From Alistipes sp. CAG:435 (GTDB lineage: Bacteria; Bacteroidota; Bacteroidia; Bacteroidales; UBA932): a stretch of DNA of 12,055 nt. This document shows positions 1 through 7,751 of this stretch, in pieces (the first letter of the stretch is position 1; every line of letters starts with the position of its first letter). Location of the stretch: positions 1 to 12,055 of the forward strand of contig FR893174.1 of NCBI GenBank assembly GCA_000433355.1, read 5' to 3'. A model generated the notes under the pieces. It was given only the letters and a program-made list of their open reading frames with translations, did not search any database and was not told the DNA's origin. Both the position numbers and the translations under genes were made by a program.

Positions 1-117
1 GGTACACCAGAGGGTGTTTTCCTGTACGAAACGGTGACACGGCAGCAGGCCACATCACAAGGGTATGGTGGAAGAACCGATGGTTGTACAGATTTGTGAC
101 ATACATTCTACCCCATC
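1..117. other. Left-edge stretch, possible 3' end of an unseen gene
   Basis: No gene can be assigned here. On the plus strand frame 1 is open from the window edge to a TGA at 97-99 (32 codons), ending in the residues GGRTDGCTDL, which I do not recognise. Plus frame 3 is also open, to a TAA at 150-152 inside the hairpin. The minus strand has one open frame too, with an ATG near 99. With three competing frames and no family resemblance, the stretch could be the tail of a plus-strand gene ending just before the inverted repeat at 118, or simply non-coding. Confidence 0.2.
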
Positions 118-184
118 GACAGGAACCCCTCTCAACCCAGAAATTTTGGTAACGTGCAAAATTTCGGTTGAGAGGGGTCCTGTT
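118..184. repeat. Long imperfect inverted repeat (hairpin)
   Basis: The left arm 118-147 pairs with the right arm 158-184 around a 10-nt loop (GGTAACGTGC, 148-157). The inner stem is a perfect 8 bp (GAAATTTT at 140-147 with AAAATTTC at 158-165). After a 2-nt bulge (138-139) comes a 13-bp run (125-137 with 166-178), then a 1-nt bulge at 124 and about six more pairs ending in a G-T wobble. The outer stem is GC-rich and the inner stem AT-rich, and no T-run follows either end, so this is not a textbook intrinsic terminator. It lies past the 3' end of the tsaD/oxidoreductase pair and may still end transcription, or it may be a palindromic insertion. Confidence 0.75.
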
Positions 185-235
185 CGATCTTAGCAATGAT
201 GTCGCTTCAGCGGTAACTGCCAAGCCATCGGAATG

Positions 236-260
236 GCACGCTTCGACAAGCTCAGCGACC
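236..260 (+). repeat. REP-like 25-nt palindrome, copy A
   Basis: The core CTTCGACAAGCTCAGCGACC (241-260) matches the palindrome found twice within the GH106 gene. Its right arm AGCGACC is intact. The left arm reads GCACGCT where a perfect partner would be GGTCGCT, two mismatches. It lies only 7 bp beyond the stop codon of the minus-strand oxidoreductase gene, so it would fall in that gene's 3' untranslated region. A small GCCAT/ATGGC hairpin (224-237) abuts it. Recognition rests on similarity to the other copies in this window. Confidence 0.7.
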
Positions 261-267
261 AATCAGG

Positions 268-2028
268 CTATTCGCCCACCTCGCCAGCGGCCTCAACATC
301 AGTCCCAGAACCAGTCTTAAAACCAGCCGAAGAGCCAGTTGTAGAGCCATCATCAGTCTCAGTATCAGCCCCTGACAGTGAGCGGGCCGCGGCAAGGGCA
401 CAGTTGATGCCATCGATGGCCGAAGAGACGATGCCTCCGGAATATCCGGCACCCTCGCCACACGGAAGAAGTCCTGGGAACGCGTCCGCCTCGCAGTTGC
501 GAGGATTCCTCGGAATACGGACCGGAGACGAAGTCCTGGACTCCACACCGATCAACAGAGCGTCATTCGTATAGTACCCTCTCATCGATTTCTGGTTCAC
601 GATCGAGAAAGCATCCTGAAGCCTCTCGGCGATAAACGGAGGAAGAATCTCATGCAGCGGAGCCGGAACGACACCCGGCTTGTAGGAAGTCTCCGGAAGA
701 TCCTCCGAATCCTCACCCTCGCAGAAATCCACCATCCTCTGCGCCGGAGCGACGAAAGGATTCTCCGAATCGGAATGCTCGTGGGCATATTCCCACATCT
801 TCCTCTCCACATCCTTCTGGAACTCAAGGCCCGCGAAAGCGCCCTTGTCGGTATATTCCTCCGGGATGTCCTCCGGATTGATCTGCACAACCACGCCGGC
901 GTTGGCGAACTTGCCGCTTCGCGCCGAGTTGGACATTCCGTTCATCACGATGGTCTCAGGTTCGGTCTCCGAAGGCACCAGAACGCCGCCCGGGCACATA
1001 CAGAACGAGAACACGCCACGGTCGTTAACCTGCTCTGTGAATGAATATTCCGCCGCCGGCATACCCGGTTCCCACTGGCCGTGGTAGCGGATGTCGTTGA
1101 TCAGGGCCTGTGGATGCTCCACACGGACTCCCATCGCGAATCCCTTGGCCTCAAGGGCGCAGTCCTTGGCGACAAGCATCTCGTAAATGTCACGGGCGGA
1201 ATGACCGGTGGCAAGGATGACCTTCTTCGCTGAATATTTCTGGACGCTCGGCTTGCCGGTTTTCGTAAGGTTCTCAGAATCAAGTGCCGAAACCTCGATC
1301 GTGCCGTCCTCATTGCGGGTCATGTCGGTGACCTTCGTGCCGAAATGATATTCACCGCCCCTGGACTCGATGCACTGGCGGATGTTCTCCACGACTTTCG
1401 GGAGACGGTCCGTGCCGATGTGCGGGTGGGCATCGACGAGAATCTGAGGGCTTGCGCCGAAGTTCACGAACTGGTAGAGCACCTCTCTGATGTCACCCCT
1501 CTTCGAGGAGCGGGTGAAGAGCTTTCCGTCGGAGAACGTGCCGGCTCCGCCTTCGCCGTAGCAGAAGTTGGACTCAGGATTCAGGATTCCCTCGCGGGTG
1601 AGTTTCGCCATATCGAACTTGCGGTCGCGCACGTTCTTGCCCCTCTCCAGAATGATCGGCTTGAAGCCGAGGGTCAGGAGCTTGAGGGCGGCGAACATTC
1701 CGGCGGGACCGGCTCCGATGATGATCACGGGGTCGGCGTCGGTGACATCCTTATATTCAGGAATCTCGTAAGGGACGTAAGATTCAAAGCGGTGGTTGTA
1801 GCCCTCGATGCGGTAGCGGTAGATCACATCGTTGCGGGCGTCGATCGAACGTTTGGCGATCACGCAGGTCGCGTCGGCGTTCGGGAAGGTCGGTTGGTAG
1901 GACTTTGTCGGGTCAATCACGTTGATGACCGCGTTGCCGCGGAGGTTCATCTCTCGCGCCGCGACTATCCTCACGTCATCCGGCCTGAGGTCACGGCCAA
2001 CCCTACCTGTCATTTCAAATTCAATCAT
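268..2028 (-). CDS. NAD(P)/FAD-dependent oxidoreductase, COG2509-type
   Basis: This 586-residue protein resembles the uncharacterised COG2509 family of FAD-dependent dehydrogenases; substrate and partner are unknown. A roughly 95-residue N-terminal domain precedes the Rossmann dinucleotide-binding motif VIIIGAGPAG (101-110), followed by the acidic-end motif ILERG (126-130). Further family-like segments are CYGEGGAGTFSDGKL (156-170), the ATGHSARD strand (273-280), and the C-terminal flavin motif PCGEGAGYSGGIVSSAIDG (522-540). No signal peptide or membrane segment is visible, so it is probably cytoplasmic. The ATG at 2028 is supported by AAGGAAAAGA just upstream. It follows tsaD by 21 bp on the same strand, so co-transcription is likely. 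The oddity is a tail after ARSL (about 553-586), rich in Gly, Ser, Thr and Asp, from a degenerate 12-bp repeat. Family assignment is firm; function is not. Confidence 0.9.
   Translation of the reverse strand: MIEFEMTGRVGRDLRPDDVRIVAAREMNLRGNAVINVIDPTKSYQPTFPNADATCVIAKRSIDARNDVIYRYRIEGYNHRFESYVPYEIPEYKDVTDADPVIIIGAGPAGMFAALKLLTLGFKPIILERGKNVRDRKFDMAKLTREGILNPESNFCYGEGGAGTFSDGKLFTRSSKRGDIREVLYQFVNFGASPQILVDAHPHIGTDRLPKVVENIRQCIESRGGEYHFGTKVTDMTRNEDGTIEVSALDSENLTKTGKPSVQKYSAKKVILATGHSARDIYEMLVAKDCALEAKGFAMGVRVEHPQALINDIRYHGQWEPGMPAAEYSFTEQVNDRGVFSFCMCPGGVLVPSETEPETIVMNGMSNSARSGKFANAGVVVQINPEDIPEEYTDKGAFAGLEFQKDVERKMWEYAHEHSDSENPFVAPAQRMVDFCEGEDSEDLPETSYKPGVVPAPLHEILPPFIAERLQDAFSIVNQKSMRGYYTNDALLIGVESRTSSPVRIPRNPRNCEADAFPGLLPCGEGAGYSGGIVSSAIDGINCALAAARSLSGADTETDDGSTTGSSAGFKTGSGTDVEAAGEVGE
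301..372 (-). repeat. Degenerate 12-bp tandem repeat in oxidoreductase C-terminal tail
   Basis: Read on the minus strand, about six 12-bp units encode the four-residue blocks GADT, ETDD, GSTT, GSSA, GFKT and GSGT, with a loose G-x-x-T pattern. On the plus strand the same stretch shows regularly spaced CAG/CCAG words. The block lies after the last recognisable flavin-domain residues, so it is probably a disordered tail produced by slippage or duplication and not part of the fold. The units are diverged, which makes the repeat boundaries approximate. Confidence 0.55.
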
Positions 2029-2049
2029 ATTCTTTTCCTTGTATATTCA

Positions 2050-3072
2050 TTAATAATCCGCGATGCGGGAGACGGGGGCGATGTCAAGGGGGGTGCGCTC
2101 GCCGGCGAGGTAGTGGAACCAACCGGCTATGGCGATCATCGCGGCGTTGTCGGTCGTGAACTTAAACTCGGGGAGATATGTGTTCCAGCCACGCTTGCGG
2201 CCCTCCTCCTCGATCCGGGAGCGGAGCCCGCTGTTGGCGGAGACTCCCCCGCCGATGGTCACGTCCTTGATCCCGGTCTGTCCCGCGGCCTTGATCAGCT
2301 TGTCCATCAGGATGTCTATCAACGTCTTCTGGAAGCTGGCGCAGATGTCCTCCTTGTTCTTCTCCATAAACTCCGGATCCTTCGCCATCTCGTCACGCAC
2401 GAAATACAGCAACGAGGTCTTCACTCCGCTGAAACTGTAGTCCAGCCCCGGAATCTGCGGCTTCGCGAACTTGAAGCGGTTCGGATCCCCCAGTTTGGCC
2501 AGCCTGTCGATGACAGGGCCACCAGGATAGCCAAGTCCCATCATCTTGGAGCATTTGTCAAACGCCTCACCCACAGCGTCATCGATCGTCTGGCCGAGAA
2601 TCTCATAGTCCAACGGGCCGTTCACCTTGACAATCTGCGAGTTGCCTCCGGAGACCAGCAGACAGAGGTACGGGAACGCCGGCTGGCGGTTCTCCTTGCC
2701 CTCCTGCTTCACGAAGTCAGCGAGAATATGCCCTTGAAGGTGATTGACCATAATTATAGGAATATTCAGGGCCACACCAAGAGCCTTGGCGAACGATGTG
2801 CCGACAAGCAAAGATCCCAGAAGCCCGGGGCCACGGGTGAAAGCTATGGCCGTGAGGTCCGAAGCCTTGATCCCGGCCTTGTCCAACGCCTGGCTTACGA
2901 CAGGCACGATGTTCTGTTCGTGGGCTCTGGAGGCGAGTTCAGGAACGACTCCTCCATAATCCTTGTGGACCTGCTGGCTCGCTATAACGTTGGAGAGCAG
3001 GAATCCGTCCTTGATAACGGCGGCCGATGTGTCGTCGCAACTCGATTCGATTCCAAGGATATAATCCGACAT
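2050..3072 (-). CDS. tsaD: tRNA N6-adenosine threonylcarbamoyltransferase TsaD
   Basis: TsaD transfers the threonylcarbamoyl group from threonylcarbamoyl-AMP to A37 of ANN-decoding tRNAs, working in the cytoplasm with TsaB and TsaE to make t6A. From ATG 3072 the protein is 340 residues, normal for the family. It carries GIESSCDDT (7-15) at the ASKHA nucleotide-binding start, PELASRAH (44-51), the metal-binding HxxxH in VNHLQGH (His111, His115), LVSGGNSQ (139-146), IDDAVGEAFDK (163-173), the GGGVSAN loop (274-280) and TTDNAAM (306-312, Asp308). An in-frame ATG at 3123 would add 17 residues not expected in the family. It lies upstream of the best promoter's predicted transcript start (about 3093), so 3072 is preferred. 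It is divergent from tamB and probably heads an operon with the downstream oxidoreductase gene. Confidence 0.96.
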   Translation of the reverse strand: MSDYILGIESSCDDTSAAVIKDGFLLSNVIASQQVHKDYGGVVPELASRAHEQNIVPVVSQALDKAGIKASDLTAIAFTRGPGLLGSLLVGTSFAKALGVALNIPIIMVNHLQGHILADFVKQEGKENRQPAFPYLCLLVSGGNSQIVKVNGPLDYEILGQTIDDAVGEAFDKCSKMMGLGYPGGPVIDRLAKLGDPNRFKFAKPQIPGLDYSFSGVKTSLLYFVRDEMAKDPEFMEKNKEDICASFQKTLIDILMDKLIKAAGQTGIKDVTIGGGVSANSGLRSRIEEEGRKRGWNTYLPEFKFTTDNAAMIAIAGWFHYLAGERTPLDIAPVSRIADY

Positions 3073-3099
3073 ATTCTTCAAAGACTTTTTATCGAACGG

Positions 3100-3128
3100 C
3101 AAAGATACAACTATTTTCGTCAATCCAA
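3100..3128 (-). promoter_or_regulatory. Predicted tsaD promoter (Bacteroidota -33/-7)
   Basis: On the minus strand TATCTTTG (3107 down to 3100) matches the TAnnTTTG -7 element exactly. A TTG (3128 down to 3126) lies 18 nt upstream, near the usual -33 position. Transcription would begin near 3093, about 20 nt before the tsaD ATG at 3072. This also argues against the longer start at 3123, which would not be in the transcript. Confidence 0.6.
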
Positions 3129-3147
3129 CGGATATTTAGTATCTTTG
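3115..3147 (+). promoter_or_regulatory. Predicted tamB-mgsA promoter
   Basis: TATCTTTG at 3140-3147 is a perfect TAnnTTTG box. The upstream -33 element is weak (TTTCG at 3115-3119, 20 nt away). The predicted transcript start is near 3154, giving a leader of about 28 nt before the TTG at 3182. The region overlaps the divergent tsaD promoter, so polymerase binding on the two sides may compete. Confidence 0.5.
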
Positions 3148-3181
3148 TTTTTACAAGCCTCCGGACGCACATCGCCGTGGC

Positions 3182-6100
3182 TTGCGGTTATTGAAGAAGG
3201 CTATCAAGATATTCCGGGGCATCATTGTGGTGACGGCCTCCGTGCTTTTCGCCTGCTGGATTCTGTTGCAGACTCCGGCGGTCCAGACTTTTGCCGCAAG
3301 GAAAGCCGTGGAGGCTCTGGGAGACGCGCTGAACGGACGCGTGGAATTCTCAAAAATCCACCTGAAGCCTTTCTCTGCGTTGGTACTCAATGATGTGGTC
3401 CTAATCGACAACGCCCCCGTGACAGACTGGAACGGCGAGCGGCTCGACACTGTCGCCAAAGCCAGATCCATTGTCACCACATTCTCCCTCAAAGGATTAA
3501 GGAATGACGGGACGCTCCACATAAAAAGGCTCAGTGTCAACGACGGCATGTTCGTCTTGGCGAAAGACGAACGGGGCGGCAACATAGGACGCCTTTTCAA
3601 CAAGTCCGAGGAAAAGGAAGAAAGCGCCCCGCTCACAATCAGGCTTGACGCGGACAGGGTCAGAGTCAAGAATTTCCGTTTCCGGCTTGTAAACAAGACA
3701 GGCACATCCCCGCTCAAGGAATATGGCATAGATTGGAAGAACCTTGATGTCACCGCTCATGACCTTCAAGTCCAAAATCTCAGTTACTCTGACGGGCGCA
3801 CCGCCGGCACGGTGAAGAACCTGAGCGCAAGCGAGAGAAGCGGCTACGAAATTCTGGCCATGTCCGGAAAAACCACAGTCGGGAAAGACAGGACCTCCAT
3901 CCGGAACCTGCATATTCTTGACAAGTGGTCAGACATAAGCATGACTGAATACGCCATGGAATATGCCGGTGTATCCTCCTTCTCCAACTACATAGAAGAG
4001 GTCGTGATGACGGGAAACATATTCAACAGCAGGGTGGATTTCAAGAGCATTTCCTACTTTGCCCCGGCCTTGGTCAAAATGAAATCCGTGATAAACCTCA
4101 GGAAGGCTGACGTGAATGGTTCCGTCAAAGACATGTATATCAGGAACTTCGACTTTCACGAGACGTACAGCGGAGTCTCAGGGTCCATTGACGGAAGACT
4201 TTCCGGGCTCCCGAGCGCGAGCGGCATGCTGCTGGATTTCAGACTTGACAACCTGGCGTTCACCACAGACGAGCTCGGAACCTTCATAAGGGGTTTCGCT
4301 CCAGGCGCGTCCATAGATCTGTCCAAGTTCGCTCCAGGGACTAGATTCACGTTCAACGGGAATGCCAACGGAACACTTAACAGACTGAAAGTAAAAGGCA
4401 ACATAACATCTTCGCTGGGAGCGCTGACCGCAGATGCCTATATCCGGGACATCCTGACAAAAGGAAAGGCCATCGGACTGGGCGGAAATGTCTCCGCCAG
4501 AAACCTTGACATAGGAAAACTTGCCGGAGTCAAGCAAATAGGTGAAGTGACTCTCAGGGGTGCCATGGGAATGACCGTCGGGCAAGGAAGGACCAGCATT
4601 CACATAGACACGCTGTCCGTGGAGAAATTGTCGGCGTTGGGTTACGATTATTCCAATATCGTGGCGGCTGGGACATATTCAGACAACGCTTTCGATGGCC
4701 GCATCGTGTGCGGCGACCCGAACCTGAATTTCCTCTTCCAAGGTCTGTTCACACTCTCGGACAAAACCCGTAACGGACTCTATAAATTCTATGCGTCAAT
4801 CGGTTACGCCGACCTGCATGCATTGAGACTGGACAAGAGGGAAAACTCCAAGATCTCCGGAAGAATCAACGCCAACTACATGAACATCAGCCGAGGAGAC
4901 CTCATCGGGGACCTCGATGTACTGGGGCTTACTCTTGAGAACGACAACGGCTGGCACGAGATCGGAGACATCTGTGTGAAATCCCATTCCAACAACAACG
5001 TCAACCGGGTCAACGTCACGTCAAGCTTCATTAATGGCGGTTACGTAGGTTCGAAACCTTTCACAAGCCTTATCAGAGACGTGCAGGGGCTTACAGTTCA
5101 GAGGGAACTCCCGTCGCTCTACAAAGGGAAGACGGCCGATTGGAAAGGCGATGAATATGACCTGAGTCTGGATGTTGCCGATGCAAGGGACGTCCTGTCG
5201 TTCCTGAAGCCTGGACTCTACATCGCCCAAGGCACGAAAGTGCGTCTGAACGTGGCCGGTGACGGTAATGTGACAGCGTCCGTAAAATCACCGAGAATCG
5301 CCTTGGACAAGGATTTCATCAAGGACGTCAACCTGAGCTTTGACAACAAGGACAGCAGCCTGAACGCGACAGCGTCTTGTTCAGCGATCACTATGTCCGG
5401 ACTCAGTCTATTGGACGACAACCTCATTCTCTATGCCAAAGGAGACAGTTTCGGAGTCGGATTCACCTATGACAACGGCACCGAGCGCGCCAATAAAGGT
5501 GAGCTGTACCTCACAGGAAAACTGGGACGGTCGCATGGTGGAGAATTGACGGTCAACGCCAAGACACTTCCTTCCTACATCTGGTATGAAGACGCCACGT
5601 GGAATGTGTCGGGATCAGCGATCAACGTGATCGGGAAAGACATCAAGGTTGACAATCTGACAGCCGTGTGCGCGGATCAATCGGTGCAGGTTGACGGAGG
5701 ATATTCATCAACCAGAAAAGACACGCTTTCAGTCAATCTTGTAAAGTTCGATCTTGGCATCCTCAACAAATTTCTCGGAGAGAACTTCGGAATATCCGGT
5801 CTCGCCACAGGTCATGCCATCATCTCCTCGCCGTGGAAAAGCAACGCCGGCCTTATGATGAGACTGACTTCTGATTCCACCCAAGTGGCCGGACACCGAA
5901 TGGGAACATTGCGCCTGGCCAGCTCGTTGGACGACAACAAGATGCGTGTCATCGCCAGAAATGACATCAACGGAATCACCACGCTTGGCGTCAGCGGGGA
6001 TTATTTCCTCGACAGACACACGATAGACGCCACCGCGGATTTCAACGGCATGGACGTCGGATATATAGCCCCGGTGCTGGAGTCCGTGTTCAGCGAGATG

Positions 6101-7732
6101 GGCGGTGCGATGAGCGGCAGGGTCCATGCCCGCGGCCCGCTGGGCTCGCTCTCCCTGTCCAGTGAGGGAACCACTTTCGACAATGTGCTGCTGAAGGTCG
6201 GCTTCACGAATGTACCTTATTATGTCAACGGACCGTTCTCCGTCACCAATCAAGGCTTGTTCTTCGATGGCGTAACGATCAAGGACCGTTTCGACGGCAC
6301 CGGAACAATCTCCGGCGGGTTGCTGTTCGATCACCTGAAGGATTTCAGGCTGGACACAAGGATAAAGATGCAGGGCATCGAGGCTATCGACATGACGGAG
6401 AGCGACAACCAGGCGTTCTACGGTCATCTTTTCGCCAGCGGCGATGTCCTGGTCAAAGGGCCGTTCGATGCAGTGCAGTTGGATGTCAACGTCCGCACTG
6501 ACAAGAACGGACGCATACATATTCCTATAGACAACGCCTCCAACGATGGTAAAAACGACCTCCTGACATTCAAGCAGGCCTTCAAGGAAGTCTATGTGGA
6601 TCCTTACGAGGCAATGATGAGCAATATGGAGCGGAACCGTGGCAAGGGCAGCGACTTCGGGATAAAGCTCAGGGTAAACGCGACTCAGGGCACAGAGGCG
6701 TACATCGAAATCGACAGGGCCGCCGGGAACGTGCTGAACGGCCATGGTCAGGGAATAATCGACATCGAGGCTCGCCCAGGACGAGACTTGTTCACGATTA
6801 ACGGCGACTATACCCTGCGGTCCGGTAATTTCCACTTCAACGCCATGGACATCGCCAAGAGAGACTTCACCATCTCGGACGGCAGTTCGATCAGGTTCAA
6901 CGGAGATGTGATGGACAGTGACCTGGACATCAAAGGAATATATTCCACAAAGGCTTCGGTGGCCACCCTGCTTGCCGACACGACGACAGTTTCGGCAAGG
7001 AGGACCGTAAACTGCGGCATCGGTGTCTCCGGGAAACTCCGCGAGCCGAAACTATCCTTCTCCATCGAAGTCCCGGATCTGGATCCGACCACGAAATCAA
7101 GGGTGGAAAGCGCTCTCAACACAGACGACAAGGTGCAGCGTCAGTTCCTGTCGCTCCTGATATCGGGCAGTTTCATGCCGGAAGAGCAGTCCGGTGTCGT
7201 GAACAACACGAACATGCTCTACTCCAATGTGGCGGAAATCATGGCCGGACAGCTGAACAACATTCTTCAGAAACTGGACATTCCGCTTGACCTCGGACTG
7301 AACTACCAGTCCAGCGAAAGCGGCACCAACATATTCGATGTGGCTGTATCAACGCAACTCTTCAACAACAGGGTAATAGTCAATGGCAATGTCGGGAACC
7401 GTGAATATGCCAAATCCTCCTCATCATCGGACGGTGATGTGGTCGGTAATCTGGATATCGAGATCAAGCTTGACAAGTCCGGCCAGCTGAGACTGAATCT
7501 GTTCTCACATTCGGCGGATGACTACACCACCTATCTGGACAACACGCAGAGAAACGGTGTCGGAATCGCCTACCAGAGGGAGTTCAACACGCTAAAGGAG
7601 TTCTTCCGCAATCTGTTCACGGGCAGGAAAAAACGGGAGCAGAGGGCGGCGGCCTATGACAACGGACCTCGGGAACTTAAAAGGATCTCCATCTTCAAGG
7701 ATGGAGCTCAAGGAGAATCAAAGAAAAAGTAA
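3182..7732 (+). CDS. tamB: TamB/DUF490 family envelope assembly protein
   Basis: This 1516-residue protein belongs to the TamB/AsmA-like group of periplasm-spanning bridge proteins. These are anchored in the inner membrane and implicated in lipid transport and outer membrane protein assembly; in Bacteroidota the outer membrane partner is usually TamL, which is not in this window. A basic N-terminus and one hydrophobic anchor (about residues 12-30) precede a long beta-rich region of alternating short strands. The DUF490 signature lies at the end: YTLRSGNFHF (1210-1219), GSSIRFNGD (1234-1242), DLDPTTKSR (1299-1307), QFLSLLISGSF, and the final beta segments, then a basic tail ending in KKK. No ATG precedes the anchor in frame: the first start codon after the upstream stop at 3137-3139 is TTG at 3182, with a second TTG at 3191 that would give MKKAIKIF. 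Neither has a clear ribosome binding site. mgsA follows after 19 bp. Family is firm; the exact start is not. Confidence 0.92.
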   Translation: MRLLKKAIKIFRGIIVVTASVLFACWILLQTPAVQTFAARKAVEALGDALNGRVEFSKIHLKPFSALVLNDVVLIDNAPVTDWNGERLDTVAKARSIVTTFSLKGLRNDGTLHIKRLSVNDGMFVLAKDERGGNIGRLFNKSEEKEESAPLTIRLDADRVRVKNFRFRLVNKTGTSPLKEYGIDWKNLDVTAHDLQVQNLSYSDGRTAGTVKNLSASERSGYEILAMSGKTTVGKDRTSIRNLHILDKWSDISMTEYAMEYAGVSSFSNYIEEVVMTGNIFNSRVDFKSISYFAPALVKMKSVINLRKADVNGSVKDMYIRNFDFHETYSGVSGSIDGRLSGLPSASGMLLDFRLDNLAFTTDELGTFIRGFAPGASIDLSKFAPGTRFTFNGNANGTLNRLKVKGNITSSLGALTADAYIRDILTKGKAIGLGGNVSARNLDIGKLAGVKQIGEVTLRGAMGMTVGQGRTSIHIDTLSVEKLSALGYDYSNIVAAGTYSDNAFDGRIVCGDPNLNFLFQGLFTLSDKTRNGLYKFYASIGYADLHALRLDKRENSKISGRINANYMNISRGDLIGDLDVLGLTLENDNGWHEIGDICVKSHSNNNVNRVNVTSSFINGGYVGSKPFTSLIRDVQGLTVQRELPSLYKGKTADWKGDEYDLSLDVADARDVLSFLKPGLYIAQGTKVRLNVAGDGNVTASVKSPRIALDKDFIKDVNLSFDNKDSSLNATASCSAITMSGLSLLDDNLILYAKGDSFGVGFTYDNGTERANKGELYLTGKLGRSHGGELTVNAKTLPSYIWYEDATWNVSGSAINVIGKDIKVDNLTAVCADQSVQVDGGYSSTRKDTLSVNLVKFDLGILNKFLGENFGISGLATGHAIISSPWKSNAGLMMRLTSDSTQVAGHRMGTLRLASSLDDNKMRVIARNDINGITTLGVSGDYFLDRHTIDATADFNGMDVGYIAPVLESVFSEMGGAMSGRVHARGPLGSLSLSSEGTTFDNVLLKVGFTNVPYYVNGPFSVTNQGLFFDGVTIKDRFDGTGTISGGLLFDHLKDFRLDTRIKMQGIEAIDMTESDNQAFYGHLFASGDVLVKGPFDAVQLDVNVRTDKNGRIHIPIDNASNDGKNDLLTFKQAFKEVYVDPYEAMMSNMERNRGKGSDFGIKLRVNATQGTEAYIEIDRAAGNVLNGHGQGIIDIEARPGRDLFTINGDYTLRSGNFHFNAMDIAKRDFTISDGSSIRFNGDVMDSDLDIKGIYSTKASVATLLADTTTVSARRTVNCGIGVSGKLREPKLSFSIEVPDLDPTTKSRVESALNTDDKVQRQFLSLLISGSFMPEEQSGVVNNTNMLYSNVAEIMAGQLNNILQKLDIPLDLGLNYQSSESGTNIFDVAVSTQLFNNRVIVNGNVGNREYAKSSSSSDGDVVGNLDIEIKLDKSGQLRLNLFSHSADDYTTYLDNTQRNGVGIAYQREFNTLKEFFRNLFTGRKKREQRAAAYDNGPRELKRISIFKDGAQGESKKK

Positions 7733-7745
7733 ACAATTAATATTC

Positions 7746-7749
7746 AGGA
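7746..7749 (+). promoter_or_regulatory. mgsA ribosome binding site
   Basis: AGGA lies 2 nt before the AT preceding ATG 7752, and the resulting protein starts exactly where the methylglyoxal synthase fold begins (MITNIALVAHD). A longer in-frame ATG at 7656 would overlap tamB by 77 bp and add 32 charged residues without family support, so this site decides the start. Confidence 0.55.
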
Positions 7750-7751
7750 AT

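Noticed and set aside
301..372. Regularly spaced CAG words considered as a CRISPR or iteron array
   Set aside because: Units are only 12 bp, diverged, contiguous without spacers, and lie inside a coding frame.
233..574. 113-codon plus-strand frame beginning MARFDKLSDQ
   Set aside because: Its start is the REP-like palindrome and the remainder is antisense to the oxidoreductase tail; it is a repeat-derived spurious frame.
1345..3393. 682-codon open frame on the plus strand
   Set aside because: It runs antisense across the well-supported oxidoreductase and tsaD genes and has no recognisable domains; it reflects codon bias of the genes on the other strand.
5729..6835. 368-codon open frame on the minus strand
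   Set aside because: It is antisense to tamB, has no recognisable motif and no promoter or ribosome binding site.
7656..7751. Longer N-terminus for methylglyoxal synthase
   Set aside because: The extra 32 residues overlap the end of tamB and have no match to the enzyme family, whose fold starts at the ATG at 7752.
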